From positions 1 through 14,601 of the forward strand of contig DASWMP010000189.1 in the NCBI GenBank assembly GCA_036399695.1: 14,601 nt of DNA, written 5' to 3'. Under the pieces are notes generated by a model, which worked only from the letters and a program-made list of their open reading frames with translations, did not search any database and was not told where the DNA came from. The DNA is from DASVEE01 sp036399695 (GTDB taxonomy: Bacteria; Acidobacteriota; Thermoanaerobaculia; Gp7-AA8). Shown here one piece after another: positions 12,655 to 14,601 of the stretch. Within the stretch, counting starts at the first letter, position 1; each line of letters opens with the position of its first letter. The position numbers and the translations under genes are program-made.

Positions 12655-13806
12655 ATGCAAACGCGTGAAACCGCAGGGCGTGTAGCCATCGTCGGCGGGG
12701 GGATCAACGGCGCCGGCATCGCCTGGGAGCTGGCCCGGCGGAACTACGAAGTCGTTCTGTACGAGAAGGGGGAAGCGGGCGCGCAGACCTCCTCCGCCAC
12801 CACCAAGATGGTCCACGGCGGACTTCGTTATCTGGAGCGGATGCACGTGGGTCTCGTCCGCGAATCGCTCCGCGAGCGGGCCCGGCTCCTCGAAGCGGTG
12901 CCGCAGCTCGTCAAGCCGCTCGAGATCATGCTGCCGGTGTACCGCGACAGCCCCCGCGGCCGCGCCACGATCCGGCTCGGGCTGACGATGTATGACGCGC
13001 TTTCCGGCGGACACAATATTGCCCGTCACCGGAAGCTGTCGGTCCAGGAGCTGACCGACCGCGCGCCGCTGCGCGCGGAAGGACTCCTCGGCGGCTTTTC
13101 CTACTGGGACGCGCAGGTCGATGACCATCAGCTCGTTCGTACCGTCATCGCTTCGGCCATCCGCGATGGCGCGGCGGTGCGGGAGCAGACGCGCGTCGAG
13201 AAGATCGAGCGCCGCGGCGACCGCTGGCTGATCCGCACGGACCGCGGTGACGAGGCCACGTTCGACGTCGTCGTCAACGCCGCCGGTCCCTGGATGAACG
13301 AGCTGCTGCGGGCGAACGGCATCCGCGCGTCCTACGTCCTGTTGCTCGTCCGCGGCTCGCATCTCGTGCTGCGGCACCGCGTCAGCGAGAGCGGACTGCT
13401 GTTGCAGTCGACGACCGACAAGCGCGTCTTTTTCGTCCTGCCGTGGAAAGGGACGACGCTCGTCGGGACGACGGAGGTCGTGCAGACCGAGCCGCTCGAC
13501 AGCGTGCAGGCCACGGCCGAGGAGATCGACTACCTGCTGGCTCGCTTCAACCGCTACTTCCGCAATCCGATCACGCGCGACGACGTGCAGTCGACTTTCG
13601 CCGGCGTCCGCCCGCTCGTCGGCCGTGCCGCGAACCCGAGCGCGATCGGCCGCGACGCGCGCGTCGTCCGCGAGGGAACGCTGGTGAACGTCTTCGGCGG
13701 CAAGCTCACGACGTTCATGGCCCTCGCGGAGAAGGTGGCGCTCCGCGTCGACAACGCCTTCGGCCGCACGCGTACCGCGAAGCCACCCGTCTTCGCTCCC
13801 CCGTAA
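12655..13806 (+). CDS. FAD-dependent glycerol-3-phosphate dehydrogenase-like oxidoreductase, short form
   Basis: The 383-residue protein opens with the FAD dinucleotide fold: VAIVGGGINGAGIAWELA (G14, G16, G19), E37 at the end of strand 2, and the GlpD/GlpA signature TTKMVHGGLRYLE (K51, H54). Later family motifs are VVNAAGPWMNELL, VFFVLPWKGTTLVGTTE, AGVRPLV and the C-terminal FGGKLTTFMALAEKV. The expected reaction is oxidation of glycerol-3-phosphate to dihydroxyacetone phosphate with electrons to FAD and quinone at the membrane. Aerobic GlpD is usually about 500 residues with a C-terminal helical domain; this protein stops right after the FAD domain, so it is a short form or has a related substrate. 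The ATG at 12655 was chosen over 12607, which would overlap the divergent patatin start. No Shine-Dalgarno motif is present. The YceH gene follows 32 bp downstream. Confidence 0.85.
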   Translation: MQTRETAGRVAIVGGGINGAGIAWELARRNYEVVLYEKGEAGAQTSSATTKMVHGGLRYLERMHVGLVRESLRERARLLEAVPQLVKPLEIMLPVYRDSPRGRATIRLGLTMYDALSGGHNIARHRKLSVQELTDRAPLRAEGLLGGFSYWDAQVDDHQLVRTVIASAIRDGAAVREQTRVEKIERRGDRWLIRTDRGDEATFDVVVNAAGPWMNELLRANGIRASYVLLLVRGSHLVLRHRVSESGLLLQSTTDKRVFFVLPWKGTTLVGTTEVVQTEPLDSVQATAEEIDYLLARFNRYFRNPITRDDVQSTFAGVRPLVGRAANPSAIGRDARVVREGTLVNVFGGKLTTFMALAEKVALRVDNAFGRTRTAKPPVFAPP

Positions 13807-13826
13807 CCAAAACCAACCAAAAACTC

Positions 13827-13832
13827 TAGAAT
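13827..13832 (+). promoter_or_regulatory. Possible -10 box giving a leaderless yceH transcript
   Basis: TAGAAT lies six bases before the ATG at 13839, so transcription would begin at or beside the start codon. No -35 box is recognisable, and no Shine-Dalgarno motif is present, which fits leaderless initiation. The 32-bp gap also contains an AACCAAAACCAACCAAAAA word tract. Confidence 0.3.
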
Positions 13833-13838
13833 CGATCC

Positions 13839-14522
13839 ATGACGTTCATCCCGCCGCTCGATACCGAAACCAAGCAACGTCCTCGGCTGCCGCGCGAGCT
13901 CGATCCCGTCGAGATCCGCGTCCTCGGCAGCCTGATGGAGAAGCAACTCTCCACGCCCGAGTACTACCCGCTCACGCTCAACGCGCTCTCGGCGGCCGCG
14001 AACCAGAAGTCGAACCGCGAGCCGGTCATGGACCTGTCGGATTCGGAACTGACGCGCGCGCTCGACCGCCTGCAGGACGAGAAGCTCGTCTGGAAAGTGC
14101 TGGGCGGACGGGCGACGCGCTTCGACCACAACCTCGACAACGTCTGGCACATCAAGAAGCCGGAGAAGGCGCTGCTGACGCTCCTCTTCCTGCGCGGCCC
14201 TCAGACCGCCGGCGAGCTGCGCGGCCGCAGCGACCGCCTGCAGACGTTCGAGTCGGTGGCCGAGGTGGAGGAGGTGCTGCGCGACATGGCCGCGCACAGC
14301 GAACCGCTCGTGCGCCAGTTGCCGCGCCGCCCCGGCCAGAAGGAAGAGCGCTGGGCGCACACGGTCGGCGGGATGGTGGTGGATGTCGCGCCGGAGACGG
14401 AGAGCGCTGCACCCGAGCGCGGAGGAACGGAGCCGCTCAGCGCGAGGGTGACGCGGCTGGAGGAACAGGTGTCGCAGTTGACCGCGGAGCTGCGGGAGCT
14501 GAAGGGCAAGCTGGGGGAGTAG
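13839..14522 (+). CDS. yceH: YceH/DUF480 (UPF0502) family protein
   Basis: The 227-residue protein begins, after a 20-residue lead, with the strongly conserved family block LDPVEIRVLGSLMEKQLSTPEYYPLTLNAL and NQKSNREPVM. It continues with ALDRLQDEKLVWKVLGGRATRFDHN and a second winged-helix-like region LLFLRGPQTAGELRGRS...FESVAEVEEVL. The family folds as two winged helices, but its molecular role is not established; DNA binding is suggested by fold only. The last 29 residues (SARVTRLEEQVSQLTAELRELKGKL) form a predicted coiled coil with leucines at heptad spacing, probably for oligomerisation. Length is normal for the family (about 215-230). It starts 32 bp after the dehydrogenase stop on the same strand and could be co-transcribed or use the adjacent leaderless-type promoter. 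An intergenic palindrome follows the stop. Confidence 0.92.
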   Translation: MTFIPPLDTETKQRPRLPRELDPVEIRVLGSLMEKQLSTPEYYPLTLNALSAAANQKSNREPVMDLSDSELTRALDRLQDEKLVWKVLGGRATRFDHNLDNVWHIKKPEKALLTLLFLRGPQTAGELRGRSDRLQTFESVAEVEEVLRDMAAHSEPLVRQLPRRPGQKEERWAHTVGGMVVDVAPETESAAPERGGTEPLSARVTRLEEQVSQLTAELRELKGKLGE

Positions 14523-14552
14523 GGGGGCGGGGCCTCCACCACAACAGCTATC

Positions 14553-14584
14553 TTGGAGTGCGGTGGCGCACGCCACCGCTCTGG
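14553..14584. repeat. Intergenic repeat fragment with GGAGTGCGG signature and hairpin
   Basis: TTGGAGTGCGGTGGC (14553-14567) resembles the ends of the element at 1256-1403 (TGGAGTGCGGCAGC). It forms a perfect hairpin, GCGGTGGC/GCCACCGC (14560-14567/14572-14579), with a GCAC loop, 37 nt after the yceH stop. It may act as a terminator; the rest of the element may lie beyond the window. Confidence 0.65.
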
Positions 14585-14601
14585 TACACGTATGAAAGAC
14601 A

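Noticed and set aside
1..14601. tRNA, rRNA, riboswitch or integrase/transposase genes
   Set aside because: I saw no cloverleaf, rRNA core sequence, known aptamer pattern or recombinase motif on either strand by reading; a covariance-model scan would be needed to be sure.

Overview
The window is GC-rich (about two thirds G+C by eye), with compact bacterial genes and short intergenic gaps crowded with repeats. Large secreted Ig-fold proteins, a SARP-type regulator fused to a receiver domain, scarce Shine-Dalgarno motifs and abundant intergenic palindromes suggest an uncultured soil-type lineage, most likely Acidobacteriota. That assignment is inference; there is no rRNA or other marker gene here.

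Layout. 1-1194 (+) is the 3' part of a secreted repeat protein built from near-identical 210-bp modules. A palindromic repeat follows, then a GNAT acetyltransferase (1415-1834, -) and a MocR-type GntR/aminotransferase regulator (1923-3248, -). Divergent from the regulator is a fold-type-I PLP decarboxylase-like enzyme (3304-4722, +), with a good promoter and repeated TGTCATA sites between them. A stand-alone receiver-domain protein (4884-5240, -) converges on it. Next comes a 1270-residue exported protein (5518-9330, +): an N-terminal Ig/FN3-like domain, five Ig-like modules, linker beta domains and a duplicated C-terminal domain. From 9331 to 10207 there is no convincing gene but a striking nest of repeats. 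Then come a SARP/BTAD regulator with a C-terminal receiver domain (10208-11347, -), a patatin-like phospholipase (11418-12620, -), a divergent short FAD-dependent glycerol-3-phosphate dehydrogenase-like protein (12655-13806, +) and a YceH/DUF480 protein (13839-14522, +). A fragment of an intergenic repeat closes the window.

How the genes may work together. The MocR regulator and the PLP enzyme form a classic divergent regulator/target pair. The patatin lipase and the glycerol-3-phosphate dehydrogenase share a 34-bp divergent promoter region carrying a perfect GCAATTG/CAATTGC operator-like site, which hints at linked phospholipid or glycerol turnover. The big Ig-type protein is flanked by two receiver-domain proteins, but nothing in the sequence proves regulation.

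The least explained feature is 9602-10108: 24 units of 21 bp (two helical turns), each quasi-palindromic, whose orientation reverses near 9980. It is bracketed by about 65-bp inverted GC-rich repeats that also look like the terminators of the two flanking convergent genes. Other gaps (1835-1905, 4738-4843, 5296-5397) hold inverted repeats built by repeating a short local 'word', a recurring architecture in this genome.
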